DNA of 64,000 nt from Epinephelus fuscoguttatus. Lineage: Eukaryota > Chordata > Actinopteri > Perciformes > Serranidae. Made by a program: the position numbers and the translations under genes. This document shows, one piece after another, positions 1-19,800 of the stretch. The notes beneath the pieces are model-generated. The model worked only from the letters and a program-made list of their open reading frames with translations, ran no database searches and had not been told where the DNA came from. Where the stretch lies: NCBI RefSeq assembly GCF_011397635.1, contig NC_064761.1, positions 38,900,143 to 38,964,142 on the forward strand, read 5' to 3'. How positions within the stretch are numbered: position 1 is the stretch's first letter; each line of letters starts with the position of its first letter.

Positions 1-201
1 TGTAAATGGAAACAGAGTTACTGATAAGCAAACAAGTGATTAAGGGTGTATATCCGTCCACTTGCGGCTAACTGTGGGTGTGAAAATGAGGGTTGTGCAC
101 GTGTACCCAGTTCCACATTGTTGTAAATTCTGTCTTTGTGTGTGCACTGTTTAATGCATCCGGCCCCAGATGTCTCAGTGTTCTCACATTCACGTACTTA
201 C

Positions 202-8154
<7,953 letters not shown>

Positions 8155-8404
8155 TGTTGTGTTGACGGAGACACGTCAAGTGCCGTCAACACGACCGGGG
8201 GGTCGCAAAGCTGTCACTGATGAATGAGCCTCGTGACTGAAACTAATCATCCTTGTGTGAATGATTATAGGCTATAACTCACCACACTGGTGATATACCA
8301 CATGATACTACATTATATTTGACTTTTTCCTGTTATATTGTTGTATTATACTTCTTATATTGTTATGTATGACACGTATAACAGTATAATATACAACATA
8401 GTAC
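8155..8404 (-). promoter_or_regulatory. Putative tbc1d23 promoter/5' flank
   Basis: This is the sequence immediately upstream of the tbc1d23 ATG on the minus strand. It begins with a short GC-richer stretch including ccgtcaacacgaccggggggtcg, broken here as family context only. No TATA box stands out. The assignment rests on position; the transcription start was not identified. Confidence 0.4.
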
Positions 8405-8720
8405 TCTACAGGTCAAAAGTTTGGAAGCAAGATCCAATTTGTACAAAAAAAAGGGATCATAGTTTCATTGGTATTCTGTGCAACAAAATAAACATGATTA
8501 TCATATAAAGAGTCACTTATCAGAATACATTTTTACTATAATTATCAGGTATTTGGGTTTTTCTTGCTGAGACTTTGTTCTCTTCAAAATAACCTCCTCT
8601 GGCTTTAAAAACAGCATGGCATACATGAGGCATGTTCCACAAGTTTTTTAAGGTATGTGCCAGGAGTTGCATTAGAAGCTTTCTTAAGTTCATCAATGAG
8701 AGATTACTGATTTCTGGGGT

Positions 8721-8927
8721 GCACTTTTTTTATTTTTAAGATATTTTAGGGCATTTTTGCCTTTAACTGATAGGATAGTGAAATGTGAAAGGGGGAGAGA
8801 GAGAGGGAGAGACATGCAGCAAAGGGCCTCAGGCTGGAGTCGAACCCAGGCCACTGCGGCAACAGCCTTGTACATGAGGCGCCTGCTCTATCCACTCAGC
8901 CACCAATGCCCTGGGACGCACTTTTTT
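8721..8927 (-). repeat. tRNA-derived SINE inserted into the Tc1 element
   Basis: The SINE body is 8731-8917 on the minus strand, flanked by the direct repeat gcactttttt at 8721-8730 and 8918-8927. Reading the minus strand it shows box A (TGGCTGAGTGGATAGAGC), box B (GGTTCGACTCC), a CT-rich stretch and an A-rich tail. It interrupts the transposase reading frame between DELDQSVKK and the C-terminal part, so the SINE is younger than the Tc1. Confidence 0.85.
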
Positions 8928-8995
8928 GACTGATTGATCCAATTCGTCCCACACAAGCTCAGTTGGAGACAGGTCTGGAGACTGAGGGGGGCAGT

Positions 8996-9296
8996 TCAAA
9001 TAAACACAAGAAATTTGTGCTCTAGAAAAGGATCAGCACTCAGTGAATAATCTCCTAAACCCTATGATAAGCTATTATGGCAAGGCTTAACTATACTGCC
9101 CAGTGAGCAGTGATAACTGACATGTCTTTGGGGTCATCAGGAGGGAACCTCCTTTCACCAGTGTTTCATCTAGTTGGTCCCACGACACCTCCAGGAGGCT
9201 TGACAGTGATCTCTGGCGTCCCAGAGACACTCCCCTAATGCCAGCTCTCACTGCTCCCTGCAACAACTCAACAACCTCCTTTACTTTACTTAGACA
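8996..9296. other. Unidentified insert flank inside the Tc1 element
   Basis: This lies between the Tc1 coding piece ending at ~8990 and the tandem array. The minus strand has a 79-codon open frame (9087-9326) with no recognised domain. Together with the array it forms the ~1.17-kb foreign segment that splits the transposase. Its origin was not recognised. Confidence 0.45.
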
Positions 9297-10165
9297 TGGC
9301 TTTCTCAGCCCAAACAGCATTGCCACTTTCTACAAACCCAGGCTCCGTTTATGCAAGCTCCAGGTAGTGACCATGCCAATACTACCTTTCCTAGCACATT
9401 CACCATACCCTATTTCACACGCTATATATCAAAACTCCAATATATGCTAAAGTTAAAGGAGATAGAGAAGATAAACATACAGGCTTTCTCAGCCCAAACA
9501 ACACTGCCACCTTCAACAAACCCAGGCTCCGTTGATGCGAGCTCCAGGTAGAGACAGTGCTGATACTACCTTTCCTAGCACATTCACCATACCCTATTTC
9601 ACATGCTACTTATCATAACTCCAATATAAGCTAAAGTTAAAGGAGATAGACAAGATAAACTCACAGGCTTTCTCAGCCCAAACAGCACTGCCACTTTCTA
9701 CAAACCCAGGCTCCATTTATGCAAGCTCCAGGTAGTGACCATGCCAATACTACCTTTCCTAGCACATTCACCATACCCTATTTCACACGCTACATATCAA
9801 AACTCCAATATATGCTAAAGTTAAAGGAGATAGAGAAGAGAAACCCACAGGCTTTCTCAGCCCAAACAGCACTGCCACCTTCAACAAACCCAGGCTCCGT
9901 TGATGCGAGCTCCAGGTAGAGACAGTGCTGATACTACCTTTCCTAGCACATTCACCATACCATATTTCACATGCTACTTATCATAACTCCAATATAAGCT
10001 TAAGTTAAAGGAGATAGACAAGATAAACTCACAGGCTTTCTCAGCCCAAACAGCACTGCCACCTTCAACAAACCCAGGCTCCATTGATGCGAGCTCCAGG
10101 TAGGGACCATGCCAATACTACCTTTCCTAGCACATTCACACGCTAAGCTAAAGTTAAAGGAGATA
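9297..10165. repeat. Tandem satellite, unit about 184 bp, ~4.7 copies
   Basis: Units begin with aggctttctcagcccaaac near 9297, 9480, 9664, 9848 and 10031, and each contains gagctccaggtag, cctttcctagcacattcacc and ctaaagttaaaggagatag. Alternate units look more alike (9351 with 9719; 9530 with 9900), suggesting a ~368-bp dimer as the recent amplification unit. The last copy is truncated and runs into the Tc1 transposase. Open frames across the units are products of the repeat, not genes. Confidence 0.9.
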
Positions 10166-11038
10166 GAAAAACAATCTTTCGAAGAACACCTTTCTCTTTT
10201 TTTTTGTCCAGGTATCCCTGACAGAGCTTGGAAGAATTCTTAGGGTCATTATCTTGCTGCAAAACAAACTCTCGACACACAAGTCTTAGTCCAGATGGAA
10301 CTACATGATGCTGGAGGATGGAGCGGTACTGTTCCTTCTTCATGACTTCAAACAAATGTCATACTCTTTCACCTGCAAAACATCCCCATACCATGGCACT
10401 ACCACCTCCATGCTTTATTGTGGGTGTTAGGCATGATGCTTTGAGACGTTCACCAGTTTGTCCGCGGACATAAACTCTGCAATATGAGCCGAATAGTTCA
10501 AACTTGCTTTCATTTGTCCAGAGAACTTGTTTCCAGTCATCATAGGTCCAGTTTTTTTTTTTTTTTTTTTTTTTTTTGCAGATACACAACCCTTCAGACT
10601 TTCTCAAACGTCTTATCGCAGTTGTCAGAGATATGGGTATTGACCTTGTCATGCTGATGTTCTCTCTTATTTGTGGTACTGTATTTCGCTGATCTCTCTT
10701 ACTGGTGACAATATGTTTATTCTCTGCTTTGTAGTAACCTTCCTTCTTCCAGACCTTTTTCCATCATCATAACTTCCAGTTTCTGCTAGTTTCTTCAGGG
10801 TGTAGTGAACTCCTTTGTTAGGCATATTGCAATTTCTCTTTCAATGTATCCTTCTTTACCAAATGTACAAATCTGTACTCCTGTTTCTTTACTCAGCTGT
10901 GTCTTTCTAGCCATTTCAGATGTATTCTGTTAGAGATATGAACACAGTTGAGATTTATTGGGATTTTTGTATGCAAACTCTCAAAAGCCAAACAGCTAAA
11001 GTGAATGATTTGTTTTTTACTCAACCCTAAAACTAAGC

Positions 11039-11597
11039 CCTTCTTTTCTCGTTTTTTTTTTAAACTTTATTTTTTCATGTTTTTTTTGTACAAAAGGAGA
11101 GAGGAACAAAAGGTATATGTACACAAATGCCTGTGCACCTGATCTCACGAGTGCACATGTTCACTTACACCCATTTGTCTAAATAGTCATACACAATCAT
11201 ACACAGTTGCACACATACATATGAACACTCATAGGAACGAAACATGAGAGAACCGAGGGGTTGCGAGTAGGTCATATGTCACATACATTGCAGCAATATA
11301 GTTGCAATATTGTTTTTCTTAAAATCAAAATATATAAAGCATTAAGGTTGGTTATCACCTCTTCTTGTAATATAAGTGCTCCATTTTTCCCAGAGGGCAT
11401 CACCTTTGTCCCTTTGTAATCTGAGACTAAACGTCAGTAGTTTCATTGTTTGGATATCTTTAATTATGGCCTCCCACTGATTAACCGTGGGAGGTTCTGT
11501 GTTGAGCCATCTTCTTGTTATGGCTTTTTTGCTGGCAGCCATGAAGATTTTTAGAAGGTATCTGTCTTTTTTTGGTAATTCTGTGCCTTCTTTTCTC
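11039..11597 (-). mobile_element. 5'-truncated L1/Tx1-like LINE tail with 12-bp target duplication
   Basis: The insertion is 11051-11585, flanked by ccttcttttctc at 11039-11050 and 11586-11597. On the minus strand it encodes the C-terminal end of an L1-type ORF2 protein (MAASKKAITRRWLNTEPPTV and a following LRLQRDKGDALWEKW), then a 3' untranslated tail ending in an A-rich stretch at ~11051. It resembles the tails at 23741-24524 and 30465-31190. Only the last ~75 codons of ORF2 are present. Confidence 0.8.
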
Positions 11598-13868
11598 TTG
11601 TTAACAATCATTCAGCAATGGTCTGGTAACATCAATGTATGCCTAAAGGCACATTGAGGAAAATGGTGCATATCAATGAACGCAAAGTCTCATATCTTAT
11701 ACTTTATCATAATGTACCCTATATTACTATATTATGTTCATATGTTACACTGAATCTTGCATTTTGTTCTATTATATTAAGACAAACAGAGTACCAGCAG
11801 GCTTCCATCCATCCATTCAGTAACACTCATTGCCTGCAGGCTGCACAAGTGTCACTTATTATATTTGCCTGTAGACAGCAGCATCAACATGTCTACATCT
11901 TCAAGTCTAAACTGGTGCTATTAGTCTTCCTTAGGTTGGTTAGCATGTATAAATGTGGCCTGACGCCATGACTGACAAGCAATTTGCAGACTTCTCAACA
12001 TGTTAGTTTGTGTATTATAAGCCCTCTTGATTAGTGACATACTGATTTATCTGATGAGCAAAAAAATTGAGCAAATGTGAGTTAAGTTTATAATTGTACT
12101 AAAGTCACAGAGGACAATGTCAGTCAGTAAAAAGTTACCTAAAGTTGCAGGATGTGAGCTGCTGTACGAGCTAGAAGAAACTTGCAAAGGTGAATTTCAT
12201 TCCAGGAATTATAACTTTATTAGGATTCATATTTTCTTTCACTTTGGTCACCATACATATCAGTATAATTTCTATGAAACAGCCAACATTGTGTGGATAT
12301 CTGCAGATTATCTGCTGATGGCTGCATCAATTCTTCTTATTCTTTAAGGTTCACTCTTGTTTCTGTAAATTTAAGAAAGATGATTTTTTGGAGAGAGGTC
12401 ATCCTCACCAGCTGCAGCTGGAATGCATGATTTAGTTCCTCGGTATTACCACACATCCAATAAAACTTAGCCAACACTACTGCTAGATGGATGGATGCCA
12501 CAGAACATCTATATTTGAATTTAGTTTTTCTACAAATTGAAAATGTTCCAAACATTCAGCAGTGTCGGCTAACTTTATTATTATTATTTTTTTTTTTTAC
12601 AGAGTGCAGTATGGATGCTACTTGAGAACCAAATCATACACTGTACCAAGAGATCCTCGGGGCTGCGTGTGGGTTAGAAACAATAAGGCTTGGGTTGTGA
12701 GAATATAATTTGAAAAGGACAGAAAAATAAAACCATTGTCTTAAGGTTTCTCTGTCAAAATCTGTAATGTAACATGAAAAATAAACATTTTACAATAAAA
12801 TAGAAAATAACTCTCAATTAAAGTGAGCTAGGAAAAACCACTGAATCTCCAATCCCTTGTGACATTGTCTCACACTAGAGGCAATTCAAAAATAACAATT
12901 TCCAAAAAAAATAACTACAGACATTAAGTTGGTTAAGTTTCTCTAATCCAAAGTGTTTTTGCCCAAAGTCTCTTATAGTTGAGGTTTTCCTAGTGTTCAA
13001 GACAGCACGAGCATTTGCATTTACATTTATTTATAAAGTGAACATGCTGCACAAAGTATATATAAAAAAAAAAAAAGAAAACAGGCAATCCCAGAATTTA
13101 AAAAAAAACAAAACAAAACATCAGGATGCTAAACTAACCTCTCTGTAGCCCCGTATCCATGGGATCAAATTCCAGCATTACAAACACAGACATTACACAT
13201 TTGACTATAATTTTAATCTTGCATTCGGAACTGATAGTGTATGTTACATATGAAAGGAGCTGGAAAAAAAAAACATTTTAGATTAGCATAAATTAACGAG
13301 TGAACAGTCCATTAGAACTATGTAAAGCTCTCACAGTATTTTCTGTAGATTTAAAAGAGTCACAAAAGCCTTAAAGTCAGAAATCGGTTCAAGAGACTGC
13401 GCACGTTTCAGTTCACTTAACATTTCACATAGTTACTAATAATTCAGACAGGTATACATGGCCATTCATGTATGTTTTTGTCTCTAGACGACACTATCTC
13501 TTATTATTCTGAGCAATAGAAAGGTTTGATGATGATTGAATTATTTGTCAGCAAAGGGCTGTGTCAGATAAGAGCCCCTACCCTAATAAACCACCCTAAC
13601 AAACCACCAAATCAGCCAGAGGCCTGGAACGCAGCCAGAGGCTTCATTGTGAATAGAAATCCTTTCCATGATAACAAACCACCCCTTTAAAGTGATGTAA
13701 ACATGGTGTATATACTCAGGGCTCCTTCTTTTGTTTCCTTTTATAATCCAGTACTCTTTTCTTTTTGTTTTTGTTTTTTAGAAATCATAAGCTAAGTCAG
13801 ACAGTTGCATTTTAACATGGTTAGGTTGAGTATTGAAGACTGAGATTGGCGATCGGTTGGCAGAGACG
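11598..13868. other. tomm70a 3' flank/UTR, no other gene recognised
   Basis: This AT-rich sequence follows the tomm70a stop codon (13869-13871, minus strand). The proximal part is expected to be its 3' untranslated region, but no unique poly(A) site could be chosen; minus-strand AATAAA occurs near 13026 and 12566. Short open frames at 11639-11971 and 12117-12555 show no family resemblance. A T-run lies at 12584-12598. Confidence 0.5.
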
Positions 13869-16800
13869 TTACAGTGTCGGAGGTTTCAGCCCGTACTTCC
13901 TCGCCACTTCCGTCTGGGCGTATGCTGCGTCGCATAATGAGTACAAATGGGCCATCTCCATCTCGGACTTGGCCAGGTTAATTGCCTTGTTGAACATTTC
14001 TATTGCCTTGTCCAGATTTCCCCTGAAAAGAAAACACTCTAGTTAATCAAAGCACTTCCAGAAGACTTCCAATGTGTGAATTGAGTCAAACTGTTAATCT
14101 TACCTTTGGACTTCAATGGTTCCCATGGTTTCATAGGCAAAGTCACATTTGTTGTCGATTTCAATGGCCTTGCTGATGAGCTCCAGACCCAAGTCGAGGT
14201 CCTGTTTCCACTGAAGCTGTAACAAACTGGACAGATATTGAGCATTTAACAACAGGGACAAATTTACACTTACGAATCAGATGTCATCTTAAAGCCACTG
14301 GAAACCCAAATCCACAACCGCTATCTTATGTACATTAATGGTAACCATCTACACAGTATTAGAAAGTAGTTTCAATCCAAATTTGAATTTCTGGGAGACT
14401 CGGAGAATATCTATGATTCAGAGTCTGGGGCCAGACTGTCATCAGCTAGCAGCTAAAGGTGCTAATTCAATGAACAGTGCTAACAACAGCAACAGTACTA
14501 ACATGACTAACATTCAGCGTTTTCTGACCAAATACTCCCTGAGGAACTGCCCACTAAGGAGCTCCCCTATGAACTACATACCTTCGAGGGCTTTTTTCTG
14601 TTTGCATTCGCACCGCCATTAGGAACACTGAAGTTACGTACTGTACGCCAGCTGGCAGTTGGTATAGCCCCATCGCTTTTGCTGCGACAACCTGAAATCA
14701 CGTTGTATTTCTACGGTCCTATAAACTATGCTCAGTAAAGCATGGACTTCACTGTCTGTCCATTTGTCCCTGTTTTCCTGTATTTTTTTTTTTTCATTAT
14801 GAGCTATTTTGTATGTTTTGTGCTGCCTGTTGTTTACACGGCTAACAAGTTTTTAAAAATGGCAGTTGCCGGTGCTGCACTGGCTGTGTCTGAGCAATGA
14901 AGGCACACTTAGGTCTGGACCAGCCACCGTACTCTAATGTAACTCATGGTTCCACTTGTGATGGGAGACCTACTCTGAAATGGGAGCTTAAAAGAAGTCG
15001 ATCATTCCTAGTTCTTGCAGTGTGGGGACAACAAAAAGGGGGGTTGACTATGTCCTGAAAGTCATACTGTTAACCTGGGGGAATGAGTGCAAAGGTTCTG
15101 CAATAACATAGCCCCAATATTAGCAGTAAATCACATATGAGTGCAGAGCAGAGCAGCAGCGATTAGCTAGCCCATAGGATACACAGACATGGATTTATAT
15201 GCACTAACATACACACGCCATAGGACCATCGATCACAACATAGGACTAGGAGAAACAGTAAACTGTGTTTTTGGTGAGCTGTGGTGGAGTCGTCCATAAA
15301 AACTCGCATAAATGCAGTGCTCATTTCCACAAGAGCAGTTCATATATGCATTGTTCTATTTACAGGCAACGTTCCAGTGGCTTTAACAAAGTGCCTTCAT
15401 AAAGGGAATAAAATGCCTACCCCTTGTGGACATATGTGGTAGCATTGTCTGGTTCCAGTTCAATACACTTGTCGTACATCTCATCTGCTTTTCCAAACTG
15501 CTGCTGATCAGTCAAAGCCTGAAAAATACACACACACATTAACAAGACCTTGAGCTGCTGTTTCCTGTCTGATTATCATAGTTTACATATTGTGCAATGA
15601 GTAAAACAAATGAGGACTAAACCACCCGCTGATATGTAAATACTCTGTACCTGAGCATAAAGAGCGTAGCCCTCGGCACACTTGGGGAACCTTCTGATAA
15701 CGTCCTCAAAGCCGTCCATGGCTGTCTGTACTTGTGACGGGTTGTTTCCAGTGTATGCTTGTCTGTACTGAAGGACACAAGAGAAAGAAACTCAACAGCT
15801 GAACTTGACTTGTAGCATCAAGCAGGACTGATCATATAAACATCCTGTATATGTTAAATAACAGCACACTTGTTTTTAATTTATCTTGAGTTGATGACTT
15901 ACAAGAGCAAAGCATTTCTGAGCCTGGGCAAGAGCTGAGTCTGGCCTGAGCAGGATGCACTCGTCAAAGTCTCCCACCGCCTCGTCCACCTGGTCCAGCA
16001 GGATTTTCAGCTGAGAGAAAAACTGGACTTTAAAGAGAGCACTACGACACTTCAAACATTTACTTAACAGTTGAACTGTTGTTAAATAAACCCATTCGGC
16101 CACGCTCCTACCTGACCCCTGTGGTGATAGACATCAGGGTTGCGTGTGTCAATCTCGGCTGCCATATTGAAATCTTGTGTGGAGAGCATGGGCTGCTGCT
16201 GCTGCATGTACATGCTTCCCCGCTTGATCAAAGCGTTGGCTCGTAGCTGTAAAAGTTAGACGACAGCTCAAAGAGAGAACCTTTACAAGTCTCTGGTATC
16301 TCAACAAAGAGCAGGCTAATCAAATCAACAATCCATACCTTCACATTAGCATCCTGCATGTTGATTACCCGGTCCAGATCAGGTTGAGCAGCAGTAGCGT
16401 TACCAATCAGCAGGTAGAAAGTGGCACGCAGCAGCAGGGCCTCTGCAGTGTATCGGCCACCTGACTCGATCTCCTTGGTGCATTCACTGATGATTTTGTC
16501 ATAGTTTTCCTCCTCCATGTACTGCTTTGCCTTCAGGTATCCAGAGCTAAAGAGGCAAAAAAAGAAAAGTTTTAATCTACCAGATGGTAATCTGCAGTTG
16601 TGCAGGAGTTGTGAGGTGGGGAAGATACTTTATCTTGAAGTGTTTTCCCCACTATAGATTCCCATTTCATTTTTATCTTTCAACAATACCCTAAGTGTTC
16701 ATTGACACAGGACATGCAAAAAAATCAAATAGGTTTATAGTATAACCACCAGTTTTCATTATTTCAAAAAGCCAAGGATACGAATTAGAGCGGTAGCAAA

Positions 16801-19800
16801 TTCAAAACTCTTCATCATTGCAATTGTGATCAAAGCATGTTGTCAAAATCAATTTCCTTAACAGCATAATCTTATGCTCCCACTTGCCGTTAGCGACCTA
16901 GGTAACAGAACTTTAAGCTCTGTGACGGGACGATTCTTGCTAAAATGCACCTTGGGAGTCAAAGTTAACTTCTACATCAAAACTTTTCAGTACAAAAGCT
17001 TGTCCAGAAACCAAAGGCACCTGGAATAGTTCCTCCAACTTTAACACTCTGTTATGACTCTTTTAAGTACTTGTTTAACTGCATGTTAACATTTGACCTC
17101 TGACGATCGCCTCTGTCAATATAACAATAAATTTGATGGGTGTATCCTCATGACTTTGTTGATGCCTTGACTTTAAATCAGACATCACCAGTTGGTGAAT
17201 ATTTCTACTTGTCCAACAAGTTGTTCCGTAGAAATTCTGGACAAAAACAATCAGAATAACATTTCTAAATACACACCAAAATCTGACGTAAAATGCCAGG
17301 ACACTGCGTAGAAAGCAATTTTATCTCCCAGTCCACCCCGGCTTGTCATATAGTTCCTTGTGCTTCGAGTCACACGCTAAAATTATCAGCAAGTAAAAAG
17401 TGGGAAGGCCCATTACAATTGAAAACAAAAAGGGTTTTTGTTTTTAACTTCATCAACATCAAGACAACTGAAATTCTAATAAAACAGCTTGGAGATGTGC
17501 AGGATGTGCAAGGGTTGGCAAGCATGGGATCCATATTTCATCATTTATCATAATCAGATCATTTATATCACGTATAATATTCTCTTTGTAATGTTTTCAA
17601 CAGTGTGTGTTCTTGCCAGATTTCCTCAAGACAAACTGCAGAGAAAATATACCAGACGCTGAAACTATCACTGTAGCTTCAGGGCGTTTACAAAGAACTG
17701 AAGAAGGAAAAGGAGGGGAGATTGTCTGCTATTTAATTGATCACAGATGCAGTTGTTCTCTCAGACAGATTAAAAAAATAGAAATTATTAAAATATACTT
17801 TGGCGGCTACCTGGACAGCCCACTTAAGTAAAGTTTAAGGGGGAAAATGCTGCAAAGTAAAGATTGTCTGACCTCTCAGTGACCTCGGCAGCCTCGCCTT
17901 CCTTGTCCTTGTCTTCATCTTTCTTCTCCCCCTTCTGCAGCGGCTGTGAGATGATGTCATCAGTGAATGAGCTAAAGTAGGATTTGATGAACTGAGGAGA
18001 AGGCATCATCGGTTCACGGTTCTACAGAGAAGGGGGTTAAAAGAAGAGAATTACTTCACTGTGATGATTCCAATAAATATAATTTAATTAAACGTCTCTT
18101 AAATTGGACAAGTACCTTGTATTTCTCTTTGGCCTTCTCTTTTCCCAGCTGTTTCAGAACCTTGTCTGCTAGCAGCATGCTCTGTTGGTTCTGGAAGGCC
18201 TCAAGAATACACACCGCTGTGACGTCTGGAGGATACATGAGAAAACAGACTGTAACCAACTGTCACCCATTGGTAAAAGAACATGTTTTAGAAGAAAGAG
18301 GAGTGTCTCACCTTCTAGGCACTCCTTCTTGTTGTCTAGTTTTTCCAGAGCTTTAGCCCTCCTGAACAGAGCTTTGACATAGCGTGGATTCATTTCCACG
18401 GCCTGACAGCAGTCCTGGACCACTTCTGTCCATTTCATCTGAAATGTCAAGTTATAAATTGGTTATCTTCTAAAACATATCTGCACCTGAGCATACAGCT
18501 GTCCAGAGGTCTGTCCACATCCCAGAGAAGGCTTACAGATGCAATGGTGCAACAGTGAAACTGATACCTGGCAACCAATATATAAAACTAATCTTTCAAA
18601 GCAGGACGGAATCTGTGTCAAAGTTCCAACACTACACTTGCAGTCGGAGAGCTAATGTGAGGCCTCATAAAGTTGCTGTGCAGAAAACCTTCAGCCAAAC
18701 ATAAGGGTGGAAAGATTTGACAATGCAGATGATTTGCAGAGAGTCTGCTACACATTGACCAAAGAGGAGTAAACAATGTTAGCTACAGAGGCATGTAATC
18801 TCTTCTGGCTTTAAAATTTTTTAAAGAGGGGTTTGAGTGAGTACTTTGTCATAGTCAGTGCATTACCTTCAATAGATGGTGGTCAGCATGCCCCTAGTTT
18901 AGAGAAGCAGTCAGGAGCACCTCCATGGAAGCTAAGCAATGTACTGCTGCGGATGGGGGCAACAGCAAAATGTATTTTAGCCACCTAAAAAAAATATTAA
19001 TTTTAGTGTATGCTGCATTTTGAATATTTTCACCGCTTTATCTTGTCATCAAATAGCCCTTTCCAATGGAGAACTGAAGCCCTTATCTATGCACTCTTTA
19101 AAGCCACCTGACTCCTTTGACGAAAACAGTCATTTTAACTCACAGAACACAGGAGCTGCTGGTCTACCGCTGCCTCAACTGGTTAGTTAGCTTGTGTTAT
19201 TGTGTGACTTTGGTGTTTTAAAAGGGTTAGCTCAGATTCACCATGTCACACATAACACGAACTAAGTGACCGATCAATGCAGCAATACTCAAGCAGCTGC
19301 CGTGTTCTGCGCAGTAAAATTAACTGTTTTTGTCAAAGGAGTCTGGCGGCTTTAGAGAAAGCTTAGATGGATGTCAGAAAGGGCTGTCTGATGGCAAGGT
19401 AAAGCCATGAAAATATTCTAACTATTGCATACACTTAAAGAGATACTGATTTTTTCGGTGGCTAAATTACGTTAAGCTGCTGCCCACGTCCACAACAGTA
19501 CATTGCTGACCTTCAGTGGCAGTACTCCTGCCGGCTTCTCCAAATTGGGGGCGTGCTGTACGACACAAACAACCTCACTTCAAACAAATCCAAACTATTT
19601 CTCTCAGTTAGCTTAAACTGAAGCCATTTCAAGTGTGCCAGACAGCAAAATACAGGACAGTTGCAAAAATACCCTAAACAGAGCTATGACGTTGTATACT
19701 GTTAATTTCTCTAAATAAATAAATAAATAAATAAACAACCAATAAAGAATGAATGCCACACCGTCATTACAGCAAGGGACAGAAACAATAAAGAAAATCA

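Larger units (their letters stand above)
8405..11000 (-). mobile_element. Decayed Tc1/mariner transposon, split by a SINE and a satellite-bearing insert
   Basis: The transposase reads on the minus strand. It starts at 10914 (MARKTQLSKETG, CTFGKEGYIE), continues through 10652-10360 (WTNESKFELFG, GGGSAMVWGCF) and 10355-10165 (HHVVPSGLRL, LQQDNDPKNSSK, YLDKKKEK), and resumes at 8990-8925 (PPQSPDLSPTELVWDELD) and 8720-8570 (NMPHVCHAVFKARGGYFEENK). The gap 8996-10165 is foreign sequence, and 8731-8917 is a SINE inside the coding part. The first catalytic Asp position of the WTDE motif reads Asn, a long T-run lies in the frame at 10552-10577, and there are several stops, so the element is dead. The left end (near caggtcaaaagtttgg) and a degraded right end near 10990-11000 are approximate inverted termini. 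Confidence 0.85.
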
